Assembly (NCBI GenBank): GCA_016718845.1
Contig: JADKCK010000019.1
Location: forward strand, 37,323 to 101,322
Reading direction: 5' to 3'
Length of the DNA stretch: 64,000 bases
Source: Sphingobacteriales bacterium
Lineage (GTDB): Bacteria; Bacteroidota; Bacteroidia; Chitinophagales; UBA2359
Positions 29,566-38,595 of the stretch are shown here, piece by piece. A program made the translations under genes and the position numbers. Below the pieces are notes generated by a model that was not told where the DNA came from, did no database searches, and saw only the letters and a list, made by a program, of their open reading frames with translations. Position 1 is the first letter of the stretch. The number at the start of each line of letters is the position of its first letter.

Positions 29566-29880
29566 TTATGTTACGCACAAGAGGACACGGATTTTACGGA
29601 TTGGACACGGGTTTTAAAAGTTATTTAATTTTAATTTAAAGCCCAAATTTAACCAAACAGTCTAAGATAAAGGTTGTTTAAGACAACAGCAGTGGTTTAT
29701 TTGTTTGTTGAGCAATAGATTGTTCAATAAATGGGCTATTTTATAACTATGAGAAAAATTTATTAGCATTTAAAATTAAATAAAAAAGAAATATACTCGC
29801 CTGTATCGCTAAATAAAAATCCATCTTATCCGTGTTTAATCAGTAAAATCTGTGTCCTAGAAATGTAGTGCGTAACATAA
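29566..29880. repeat. Foldback (MITE-like) element, copy 1, 315 bp
   Basis: Perfect 13-bp terminal inverted repeats, TTATGTTACGCAC at 29566-29578 and its complement at 29868-29880. Inside them lies a second 28-bp inverted pair, 29583-29610 with 29830-29857 (24 of 28 matched), built on GGACACGGATTTTACGGATT. The interior holds no reading frame. A shorter relative lies at 56767. It fills most of the 465-bp gap between YqgE and the adhesin gene. Confidence 0.75.
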
Positions 29881-29903
29881 GTGAATTAATTCAATGTATT
29901 TTG

Positions 29904-32900
29904 CTACCTCATTAGTGTGACATTGCCATGGTACATTTTTTCGCGTCCGTTATCTAATTTTACCCAAACGGTATAGGCATATACACCCATTTCGCGCTCA
30001 ATGCCATTGGTGGTTCCGTCCCAGCCTTGTTTGGTGTCGGTGCTGTTGTATACTTCTCGTCCCCATCGGTCGCTTATTAGTATTTTGGTATTTTGTATGT
30101 GCAATCCCACTATTCTAAAAACATCGTTAACGCCGTCGTTATTGGGCGAAAAAGCATTGGGTATCAGTATATCAAAAATAGCTTGTTCGTTAACAATTGC
30201 TGCCGCCGAACCTGTACAGCCGTTGGCATCGCTAACAGCTACTATATAAATGCCACCATTGTTTACCTCAATACTTGCCTCTGTACTTCCACTCGACCAT
30301 GCATAACTATTGTAATTGCCTCCAACAGCACTTAATACGGTACTACTTGTTTCTGCAAAGCTTAAATTGCCGCTGATGCTTGGGTCTGGATTTGGGTGCA
30401 TTACCACATTGGTAGTGCCTATACCTGTACAGCCATTTGCATCGCTTACGGTTACACTATATATCCCACCTTCATCTATAATTACTTGATTGTTTGTGTT
30501 GCCTGTTGTCCAGATATAGCTTGTATAACCTGTTTCGGCGGCTATGCTCGCGGTGTTGCCCTCGCAAAAATCGGTATTGCCTGTAATAGTTGGTGTTAGG
30601 TAGGCTTGCTCTGTTACGGTAGTTTGTTGGCTACCTACACAACCATTGGCATCGGTTACGGTAAGGCTTACGGTGCCGGGTGTGGTAATAGTGGCAGATT
30701 CAGTGATTTCGCCCGTCGACCACAAATAGTTATTGTACCCTGTAGATGATAAAGTGGTAAAACCATCTGTACAAAAACTTAATGCCCCGCTAATGTTGGG
30801 CGTTGGGTTTAGGTGTTGCGTAACGGCGGTGGTAGCTGTTCCGCTGCAACCTGTGGCATCGGTAACGGTTAGTATAATATTTGGGTTAGATGCGTTTAGG
30901 GTTACACTTGTTCCTGTTCCGCCTGTCGACCAGTTGTAGTTGGTATAGCCACTGTCGGCGGTTAGGGTGGTGGTGCTGCCTTCGCAAAAATCGGTATTGC
31001 CTGTAATGGTGGGCGATAAACTGGTGTTTTCGGACACGCTTGTATTGGCAGTACCTATACAACCAAAGTTGTCGGTCACGCTTAGTTGTAGGTTAGCTAT
31101 TGGTTCATCAACCAAAATAGTTTGCGTGGCATCGCCCGTTGACCAGGTGTATTGTGCGTAACCTGCCCCTGCGTCTAAGGTGGTGCTAAAACCTTCGCAA
31201 AAACTGATGCTGCCTGTAATGTTGGGCGTTGGGTTTAGGTGTTGCGTAACGGAAGTTGCGGCGGTGCCTATGCAACCAAAACTATCTGTTACTGTAACCA
31301 CTACGTTAGGGTCAGATGTATTAAAACTTGCCGTTTGCGTAACATCGCCCGTTGACCATAAATAGGTGATATAACCTGCACCTGCATCTAAGGTGGTGGT
31401 GTTGCCTTCGCAAAAATCTATGTTTCCGCTAATGTTGGGCGTTGGGTTTAGGTGTTGTGTAACGGCGGTGGTAGCTGTTCCGCTGCAACCTGTGGCATCG
31501 GTAACGGTTAGTATAATATTTGGGTCAGATGCGTTTAGGGTTACACTTGTTCCTGTTCCGCCTGTCGACCAGTTGTAGTTGGTATAGCCACTGTCGGCGG
31601 TTAGGGTGGTGCTAGTACCTTGGCAAAAATCGGTGTTGCCTGTAATGGTGGGCGATAAACTGGTGTTTTCGGACACACTTGTATTGGCAGTACCTATACA
31701 ACCAAAGTTGTCGGTTACGCTTAGTTGTAGGTTAGCTATTGGTTCATCAACCAAAATAGTTTGTGTGGCATCGCCCGTCGACCAGGTGTATTGTGCGTAG
31801 CCGGTACCTGCGTCTAAGGTGGTACTAAAACCTTCGCAAAAACTGGTGCTGCCGCTAATGTTGGGCGTTGGGTTTAGGTGTTGCGTAACGGAAGTGTTGT
31901 CGTGCCTATGCAACCAAAGCTATCTGTTACTGTAACCATTACGTTAGGGTCAGATGTATTAAAACTTGCCGTTTGTGTGGCATCGCCCGTCGACCATATA
32001 TATTGTGCATAAGTTGCACCTGCGTCTAAGGTGGTGGTGTTGCCTTCGCAAAAATCTATGTTTCCGCTAATGTTGGGCGTTGGGTTGGGGTGCTGCGTAA
32101 CGGCGGTGGTAGCTGTTCCGCTGCAACCTGTGGCATCGGTAACAGTTAGCGTAATATTTGGGTCAGATGCGTTTAGTGTTACACTTGTTCCTGTTCCGCC
32201 TGTCGACCAATTGTAGTTGGTATAGCCACTGTCGGCGGTTAGGGTGGTGGTGCTGCCTTCGCAAAAATTGGTGTTACCTGTAATGGTGGGCGATAAACTG
32301 GTGTTTTCGGACACACTTGTATTGGCAGTACCTATACAGCCAAAGTTGTCGGTTACGCTTAGTTGTAGGTTAGCTATTGGTTCATCAACCAAAATAGTTT
32401 GCGTGGCATCGCCCGTTGACCAGGTATATTGTGCGTAGCCTGCACCTGCGTCTAAGGTGGTACTAAAACCTTCGCAAAAACTGGTGCTGCCGCTAATGTT
32501 GGGCGTTGGGTTTAGGTGTTGCGTAACGGAAGTGTTGTCGGTGCCTATACAACCAAAGCTATCTGTTACTGTAACCGTTACGTTAGGGTCAGATGTATTA
32601 AAACTTGCCGTTTGCGTATCATCGCCCGTCGACCATATATATTGTGCATAAGTTGCACCTGCGTCTAAGGTGGTGGTGTTGCCTTCGCAAAAATCTATGT
32701 TTCCGCTAATGTTGGGCGTTGGGTTGGGGTGCTGCGTAACGGCGGTGGTAGCTGTTCCGCTGCAACCTGTGGCATCGGTAACGGTTAGTATAATATTTGG
32801 GTCAGATGCGTTTAGTGTTACACTTGTTCCTGTTCCGCCCGTCGACCAGTTGTAGGTGGTATAGCCGCTGTCGGCGGTTAGGGTGGTGCTAGTACCTTGG

Positions 32901-34708
32901 CAAAAATCGGTATTGCCTGTAATGGTGGGTGATAGTCCTGTACTTTCCGAAACACTTGTATTGGCAGTGCCTATACAGCCAAAGTTGTCGGTTACAGTAA
33001 CTACTACATTGGGGTCAGATGTGTTAAAGGTTGCAGTTTGTGTGGCATCGCCCGTCGACCAGGTGTATTGTGCGTAGCCGGTACCTGCGTCTAAGGTGGT
33101 ACTAAAACCTTGGCAAAAACTGGTGCTGCCGCTAATGTTGGGCGTTGGGTTTAGGCGTTGCGTAACAGAAGTGGCGGCGGTGCCTATGCAACCAAAGCTA
33201 TCTGTTACGGTAACCGTTACGTTAGGGTCAGATGCGTTAAAGGTTGCCGTTTGTGTGGCATCGCCCGTTGACCATATATATTGTGCATAAGTTGCACCTG
33301 CGTCTAAGGTGGTGGTGTTGCCTTCGCAAAAACTCAAGTTGCCATTTATTTGCACATCAACAGGTGCATAGCCAATGTTTATTTGCCCCGTACCTGTGCA
33401 ACCGCTGCTGTTAGTAACGGTAACGGTGTAGGTATTGGGCGATGATACAGTAATGTTGGCAGTTGTTTGGATATTTGACCAACTATATTGTGCAAAAGTT
33501 TCGGAGGTGTTAAGGGTTATAGACGAGCCTGGGCAAAGCGAACCAGAGGGTATAATGATAGGCGTTAATCCGCCAACTTGGGTAACGGTAAGGGCATCTG
33601 TGCCTGTGCAACCATTTAAATCGGTAACAGTAACGGCATAGTTGTTGGCGGTATTGGCATTTATGCTGGCTGTTGTTTGGGTATTAGACCACAGATAGCT
33701 GCTAAAAGGAGCCGATAAGCTAAGATTAGTAGAGCCGCCTGCACAAAATTGGCTGTTGCCCACAATATTGGGTTGAGGTGGTGCGTTTACGGTTACTTCG
33801 TAGGCGTAGGTAGAGGTAGCACCGCAAATTTGAGTAACAGTAACGGTGTATATGGTAGAAACATTGGGTGTGGCAGTAGTTATTTTAGACGAAGCACTGC
33901 TTAAGCCCGTTGTAGGCGACCAAGCATAAGATGCCCCCGAAGGAGCAGTAAGTTGCGAGCTTTCGCCTTGGCATAGGTTGGTGTCGGGATTAGGGTCAAA
34001 AAAGGTGGCATCAATCATACAAACCTGATGAACACTACCAAAGCCACCGGTGCCTGATGTAAAGCCCCAATAAACCATTGGGTTGCCACCAAAAACGGTG
34101 TTTTTAATGTTGCCAGTATAGGTAAGTCGCAGTTCGCAATCGAAATACACCGATAGGGTAGTAGAGGCGGCATCCCAAATTACTTTTACTATGTGTTGAT
34201 TACAATCTTCTATATTGGGGTTGTTGGCATTGGCCTGCACCGGACCGGCAAGGTTATTACCCGACCAGTGTGCTAAGTTGCCATTTTTTATGATAGCAAT
34301 ATGGTCGTAATCGGGGTCGCCTTTGTTGCTGTTGGTATAGGTGTCGAACTCAATACCAACTGATGGGGCGATAAATCCAAAACCAATATCTTCGCCTACG
34401 GTGCCCAAACTTACATCAACTGGCTGAAAGCCAAAGACAATACCATCGGCACCTGCCGAATCTAAACAACCAAACGACAGCATAAACTCGACCTGAAAAG
34501 ATTGGTTGAGGGATATTTGGTTGTAGCACCAAATAGAGCCTGTTTGCCACTGCGAGGCTTCGGTTAGTTGATAGCACAAATTGTCTAATTGTGTGGCATC
34601 GCCATTAAGCTGAAAATTGGGTACATCGCCCTGTGCATATAGCTTGGGTAATACAGTATTCCAAAACAACAGAAGAAGTAATGAATAGAGTAAATAATGA
34701 TTTTTCAT
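29904..34708 (-). CDS. Giant lectin-domain repeat adhesin with gliding-motility C-terminal (T9SS type B) domain (one frameshift)
   Basis: After restoring one base the protein has 1,601 residues. In order: a signal peptide (LLYSLLLLLFWNTVLPKLYAQ); a legume-like lectin domain of about 210 residues (DGIVFGFQP, GIEFDTYTN with Asp, GDPDYDHIAI, and the last strand MVYWGFTSGTGG); three diverged Ig/PKD-like repeats; twelve 71-residue repeats in four higher-order triads; three diverged repeats; and a gliding-motility-associated C-terminal domain (LIPNAFSPNNDGVNDVFRI to GVYAYTVWV), the type B signal for Por secretion. Each repeat has the pattern FCEG-TTTLDAG-Y-YxWSTG-VTVTD-GC-GT with a likely disulfide. 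It is probably a surface adhesin binding sugars at its tip. The break at about 31901 is a single G missing relative to sibling repeats. Confidence 0.88.
30793..33348 (-). repeat. Twelve tandem 213-bp repeats in four 639-bp triads
   Basis: Within the adhesin, units recur every 213 bp, each 71 codons. Three unit types alternate as C-A-B: type C (GNIDFCEGNTTTLDAG), type A (GSTSFCEGFSTTLDAG) and type B (GNTDFCEGSTTTLTADSG). The triad repeats four times. Type A copies two to four share the insert ILVDEPIANLQLSVTD, whereas copy one has ATFNTSDPNVVVTVTD, so expansion by whole triads is recent. Spacing is 213 bp throughout except one 212-bp interval spanning 31901. Confidence 0.9.
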
Positions 34709-35008
34709 AAGGGGGGATTTTCAAGACAAATGAATATAAAGAGCAAAGCAGGTACTTGCCTACATTAGTGTGCAAACATCGTTCCTAAATTTTTGAAACA
34801 TTGCTTGGTTCTAAAATATGGAGCTATTTAAAATAGTAAGCACGTTACCTAACGTAGTTCTTTTTTAGGCAGGGGATTATTAGGAAAAAACTTTTTTACG
34901 GGTTTGTTTTAAAAAAACGTTTTAGATAAGCGTGCGATAAGCAAAATAGTATGTACCTTTGCGCTGCGAAGAAATAACTTTTTAACGTTTTAAAATAGTT
35001 TTAGTTTT
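34709..35008. other. Divergent intergenic region with a promoter
   Basis: 300 bp between the divergent adhesin and the gene at 35009. TACCTTTG at 34954-34961 is a good plus-strand -7 box, 47 bp before the start codon. No other element is recognised. Confidence 0.45.
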
Positions 35009-36232
35009 ATGAAATTACAAAAGACAGGGGTTTTTAAATTTGAGTTGCTATGTGTCGACTCAAATCAAAGAGCATCTATTACAACCGAACGGGGTTTGAA
35101 ATACAACCTTATGTCGAACGAAAAAATCTGGAAAGATGCGGTTTATGATGACCGCTACTTGGAAGACCGTAAATTAGGCATTAAATTATATGCCGAAGCT
35201 ATTAATCAGGCAGATAACGGTAAAAATGGGTTTGCTAGAACCGCATTCAAAATAACAATGGTAGGAGTGTTTGACGTGATAGAGTCGTTGCGTTATGAGA
35301 TTGTACAACACATAAAAAGCATGAACTTTGATAAGGTGTTTGTGTTAACAGATGAAATATCGGAGAATATTGCCCAAAATATTTATCCGCAAATTAACAA
35401 GGTAGAAAATGCTTTGCGAAAATACCTAATTATGTGGCTTGAAGAGCAAGGACAACAAAGCCTAAGCGATGCGTTTATGGTTTGGAAAAGCGATAACCGA
35501 AATGTTGGTTTTGATACAACAGGTAACAATTTTATTGCTTTAACAGATAACCGCGTTTACCAAATAAATTTCCATGATTTGGGCGAAATGGCAGATAGTA
35601 CTAATGAAACGACTGCCGATTACGACCAAATTATTAACCTAATTGAAGAAGCAGAAGAGATAGGCGATTTACAAAAAATTAAAGATTACATTCGAGCTAA
35701 TTCGAGTGCAGGAAACGATATTTTGCAACGAGGCTATTTTAAACAAAAATGGCAAGCATTAAGCCGTATCCGCCAAAAAACAGTAGATAACCATTTGCTG
35801 GTGCTGCAAGATTATGTAGAAGCCGAAAAGTTAATTGACGAATTACTGATTACGCTTGACGATGCTACCAATCAGATTTTTGAGCCAGTAAAACCCAAAA
35901 TAACCATAGAAAGACCCGTTTCAAAGCCAGTCTATCAGTCGCCATCGCCATCGTTTAACCCAATGATGTATATACTTACCGAAGAAGAACTACTTAAGGC
36001 ATTTGACGAAACACAACATTGGGCAAGTAGAACAGCAGATGGCTTTGTAGGCTTAAAACACTTTTTAGTAAATGTATTGGGTAACAAACGAGGTTTTGCT
36101 TATGCCCCAAGTGCCGCAATGGTTAATGCTTTGGTAGATAGGGGGGTATTTGAAATTTTTGATGTGCCATCGAATAGCGGTGGTGCATATAACGTAAAAG
36201 CTATTCGCCGAAAATCAGTTATGCCTATTTAG
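35009..36232 (+). CDS. Protein of unknown function with a HEPN-like helical core, 407 residues
   Basis: No signal peptide or membrane helix; probably cytoplasmic. A middle segment, FVLTDEISENIAQNIYPQINKVENALRKYLI when joined (shown here as two parts: residues about 110-125 and IYPQINKVENALRKYLI), matches the pattern seen before HEPN domains of the Swt1/ApeA sort, where E-x2-LR-x2-I begins a helix. The classical R-x4-6-H RNase motif is not visible. A helical stretch with acidic clusters (LIEEAEEIGDLQKIKDYIRA) follows, and the last 75 residues (EEELLKAFDETQHWAS to GVFEIFDV) look like a winged-helix. It sits directly before tRNA-Thr. A defence or RNA-related role is possible but not shown. Confidence 0.6.
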   Translation: MKLQKTGVFKFELLCVDSNQRASITTERGLKYNLMSNEKIWKDAVYDDRYLEDRKLGIKLYAEAINQADNGKNGFARTAFKITMVGVFDVIESLRYEIVQHIKSMNFDKVFVLTDEISENIAQNIYPQINKVENALRKYLIMWLEEQGQQSLSDAFMVWKSDNRNVGFDTTGNNFIALTDNRVYQINFHDLGEMADSTNETTADYDQIINLIEEAEEIGDLQKIKDYIRANSSAGNDILQRGYFKQKWQALSRIRQKTVDNHLLVLQDYVEAEKLIDELLITLDDATNQIFEPVKPKITIERPVSKPVYQSPSPSFNPMMYILTEEELLKAFDETQHWASRTADGFVGLKHFLVNVLGNKRGFAYAPSAAMVNALVDRGVFEIFDVPSNSGGAYNVKAIRRKSVMPI

Positions 36233-36274
36233 TATATTTAAATCAATGTTTGTTTTTTTACAGTAAATTACACT

Positions 36275-36320
36275 GCTTATAGCTTTGAGTTGATAACTCC
36301 TTGATGCCCAAGCTATAAGC
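36275..36320. other. Hairpin just upstream of tRNA-Thr
   Basis: GCTTATAGCTT (36275-36285) and AAGCTATAAGC (36310-36320) are perfect complements separated by 24 nt. No T-run follows, so it is a weak terminator at best; it ends six bases before the tRNA. Confidence 0.4.
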
Positions 36321-36325
36321 TATCA

Positions 36326-36398
36326 GCCTCCTTAGCTCAGTTGGTAGAGCGGCGCATTCGTAATGCGTAGGTCGTGGGTTCAAGTCCCGTGGGAGGCT
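36326..36398 (+). tRNA. tRNA-Thr(CGT)
   Basis: Full cloverleaf: acceptor GCCTCCT with GGGAGGC, D-arm GCTCAGTTGGTAGAGC, anticodon stem GCGCA/TGCGT around loop TTCGTAA (anticodon CGT, reading ACG), T-arm GTGGGTTCAAGTCCCGT as expected. Discriminator T at 36398; CCA is not encoded. Confidence 0.95.
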
Positions 36399-36456
36399 CT
36401 CCTCAAAGCCCAAGAAATAGGTATAAAAAAGGCAGTTTAATGCTTAACACAAATAC

Positions 36457-36496
36457 AAGTTCGACTATAGAATAATTTCTATCGTCGAACTTTTTT
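36457..36496. terminator. Bidirectional terminator after tRNA-Thr
   Basis: AAGTTCGACTATAGAA (36457-36472) pairs with TTCTATCGTCGAACTT (36477-36492) with one mismatch, then T-run. It separates the tRNA from the convergent PAS gene. Confidence 0.8.
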
Positions 36497-36509
36497 GTGT
36501 GTAAATGCT

Positions 36510-38471
36510 TTATGTATTTAACATAACAACTGCCATCCATTTATTTTTCGAGCCTTTCTCCGACGGAATAAGCGTTATCTCGGTATCTACCAAACCACCA
36601 CTTTTTTTAGAAAACTGCCAAAACAAGCAAATTGGCTTTGTTTTAAGTGTAAGTTCTTCGAAAATTTTATGGAATGTGTTTTTCGAAAGGACACCATTGG
36701 GCTGAATATTAGGGCTAAATGTAAATATCGATTTTGAGGCAATATCTTCTTTTGAGTTAAACCCTAGTAACTCTACCATATTGCTGTTACAATCTAAAAT
36801 AATATTTTTGTTAGAGTCGAAAAAGAATATACTGTTGGTAGTTGAGTCTAATAAGTTATTAGAAAGTTGATTGCTGTTACGATTTTTTTGATTGCTCCTT
36901 TTTGTTTGGGTAACATCTTGCATTGCTACTTGTACTACTAATTCGTAGTTATAAGTAATAACAGAGCCATTTGCTTCTACATCAATATGTTTACCATCGG
37001 TAGTAACCATTTTAAATATATTAGAGCGCTCAAAGTAGTCGCCACGCATAATTTGAGACACCGCAGTTTTAACCGTTAGCAATTGCCCTTTTTGCACAAA
37101 ATCGAGTACTGTTTTGTCTGTAAGGTCGGCATTTTCTGATATATGGAGCATTTTTCGTGCCGATTTGTTAATAAATATAATTTCGCCTTTGCTTTTGAGC
37201 AAAGCCAATGGTGCAGGGTTTAGCTCAATTAGTTTACGATAATTTTCGTTTGTTTTTTTTACGGTATGCTCCGATTCTATTTGGTCGGTTACATCGCGCA
37301 CAATGCCCATTACTTCGTTTTGGTCGATGGGTGCAATACGGGCTTCGTAATGGTTAATTTTTTCTTCGTAGGTATGTTCAAACGTAAATGTTTGAGGTGC
37401 GCCTGTATCTAAGGCTTGTTCAATATAATGGAGTATTTCGTCGGCAATGTCGCTAGGCAATACATCTATAATGTTATTGCTAACAAAGGCAGAGCTGGGT
37501 ATCTTGGCATCTTTTGCGGGTATATAATCTAGGTAAACACCTTCGCGATTAACCCTAAATAAAATATCGGGGATAGCGTATAATAAGGCGCGTTTGGTAA
37601 GTTCGCTGTTTAGCAGTTCTATTTCCGATTGTTTGCGGCTTGTAATATCGTACATCACAATAATACTTCCGTTGTTGAACAAATTTGCTTTTAAATTTTG
37701 TACGCTAATGTTTAAGTAAATACCCCCATTTTGATTGCCTTTTTTTACCATATATAGCTCCCAGTTTTTCCCTTCTTTGCCTTGCAAAGCCTTAAAAAAT
37801 GGGTTTTGTTCTTTCGGAATATCAATGCGGTCGCTAAAAGGTACATGGAAATTATATTCTTCTATCCATTCGGCTAAGGGCAAACCTGCTTTTATCAATG
37901 GGCTAATTTGCTCGGCTGCTTGATTGTGCATCTCAATACAGCCATGGTCGTTAATAACTACTATGGCTTCGGTCATGTTAGCCAATATAGACTCGAACAT
38001 GTCTTTTTGTTGGGCTAAATCCGAAACTGTTTGGTTTTCTTTAATAATCGTTTTTAAAAACTTTACACCTTGGTCTTGTAGTGCTTGTGCCATTAAACCC
38101 AAACGGTAATTAAGGTTATCGTTATTAGTTGATTTGCTAAAGGTAAGCATAATACCACTTTGAGTATCTTTTTGATTGCCAATGTGGTGTATTTCTACAA
38201 AGTATTCGCCTATTTGTGTGTCCGAAATGGTGTATTTGACAGGGCTAAGTGTTTGTCCTGCATTTTGTACAAGTTCTATAATTAGAGGGTCTATACCTTT
38301 AATTTCGCTGATATTTAAACCAATGCAATTATCGGGTAGCGACAAATAATGCTGTACAAGTGGGGTAGTGCGATGGATATTTAACTTAGATGTTAAAAAA
38401 ATAACACCTAAATTATGTGTTTCGGTAAAAGTGATGAGGTCGTCACTGAATTTTTTTATGTTTTTATTCAT
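36510..38471 (-). CDS. Multi-PAS-domain protein without an output domain
   Basis: 653 residues with no membrane segment. PAS-type units can be traced by their linking strands: FESILANMTEAIVVINDHGCIEMHN at about 160 (joined from ESILANMTEAIVV and NDHGCIEMHN), RALLYAIPDILFRVNREG at about 290, YRKLIELNPAPLALLKSKGEI at about 405, and LLDSTTNSIFFFDSNKNIIL at about 535, each ending in a PAC-like strand (IIVMYDITSRKQSE, MGIVRDVTDQIE, VAMQDVTQTKR). A less clear unit occupies the N-terminus. No histidine kinase, GGDEF or other output follows the last PAS, so it may work through a partner, or the C-terminus may be missing. Ligand unknown. Confidence 0.82.
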   Translation of the reverse strand: MNKNIKKFSDDLITFTETHNLGVIFLTSKLNIHRTTPLVQHYLSLPDNCIGLNISEIKGIDPLIIELVQNAGQTLSPVKYTISDTQIGEYFVEIHHIGNQKDTQSGIMLTFSKSTNNDNLNYRLGLMAQALQDQGVKFLKTIIKENQTVSDLAQQKDMFESILANMTEAIVVINDHGCIEMHNQAAEQISPLIKAGLPLAEWIEEYNFHVPFSDRIDIPKEQNPFFKALQGKEGKNWELYMVKKGNQNGGIYLNISVQNLKANLFNNGSIIVMYDITSRKQSEIELLNSELTKRALLYAIPDILFRVNREGVYLDYIPAKDAKIPSSAFVSNNIIDVLPSDIADEILHYIEQALDTGAPQTFTFEHTYEEKINHYEARIAPIDQNEVMGIVRDVTDQIESEHTVKKTNENYRKLIELNPAPLALLKSKGEIIFINKSARKMLHISENADLTDKTVLDFVQKGQLLTVKTAVSQIMRGDYFERSNIFKMVTTDGKHIDVEANGSVITYNYELVVQVAMQDVTQTKRSNQKNRNSNQLSNNLLDSTTNSIFFFDSNKNIILDCNSNMVELLGFNSKEDIASKSIFTFSPNIQPNGVLSKNTFHKIFEELTLKTKPICLFWQFSKKSGGLVDTEITLIPSEKGSKNKWMAVVMLNT

Positions 38472-38595
38472 AAAGTATTATTGGGGCATTGCTTTATAAC
38501 AATGTTGTTTGGGTTTTGTTTGATTGATGATGTTGTGTACTTAAGATGCTAAACAATGCTAAAAGTCACGAATTTTTGAATTATGAGCTAATGTA

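Noticed and set aside
30967..33290. Series of about 61-64-codon plus-strand frames spaced by 213 bp
   Set aside because: Antisense shadows of the adhesin repeats. Useful only as phase markers.
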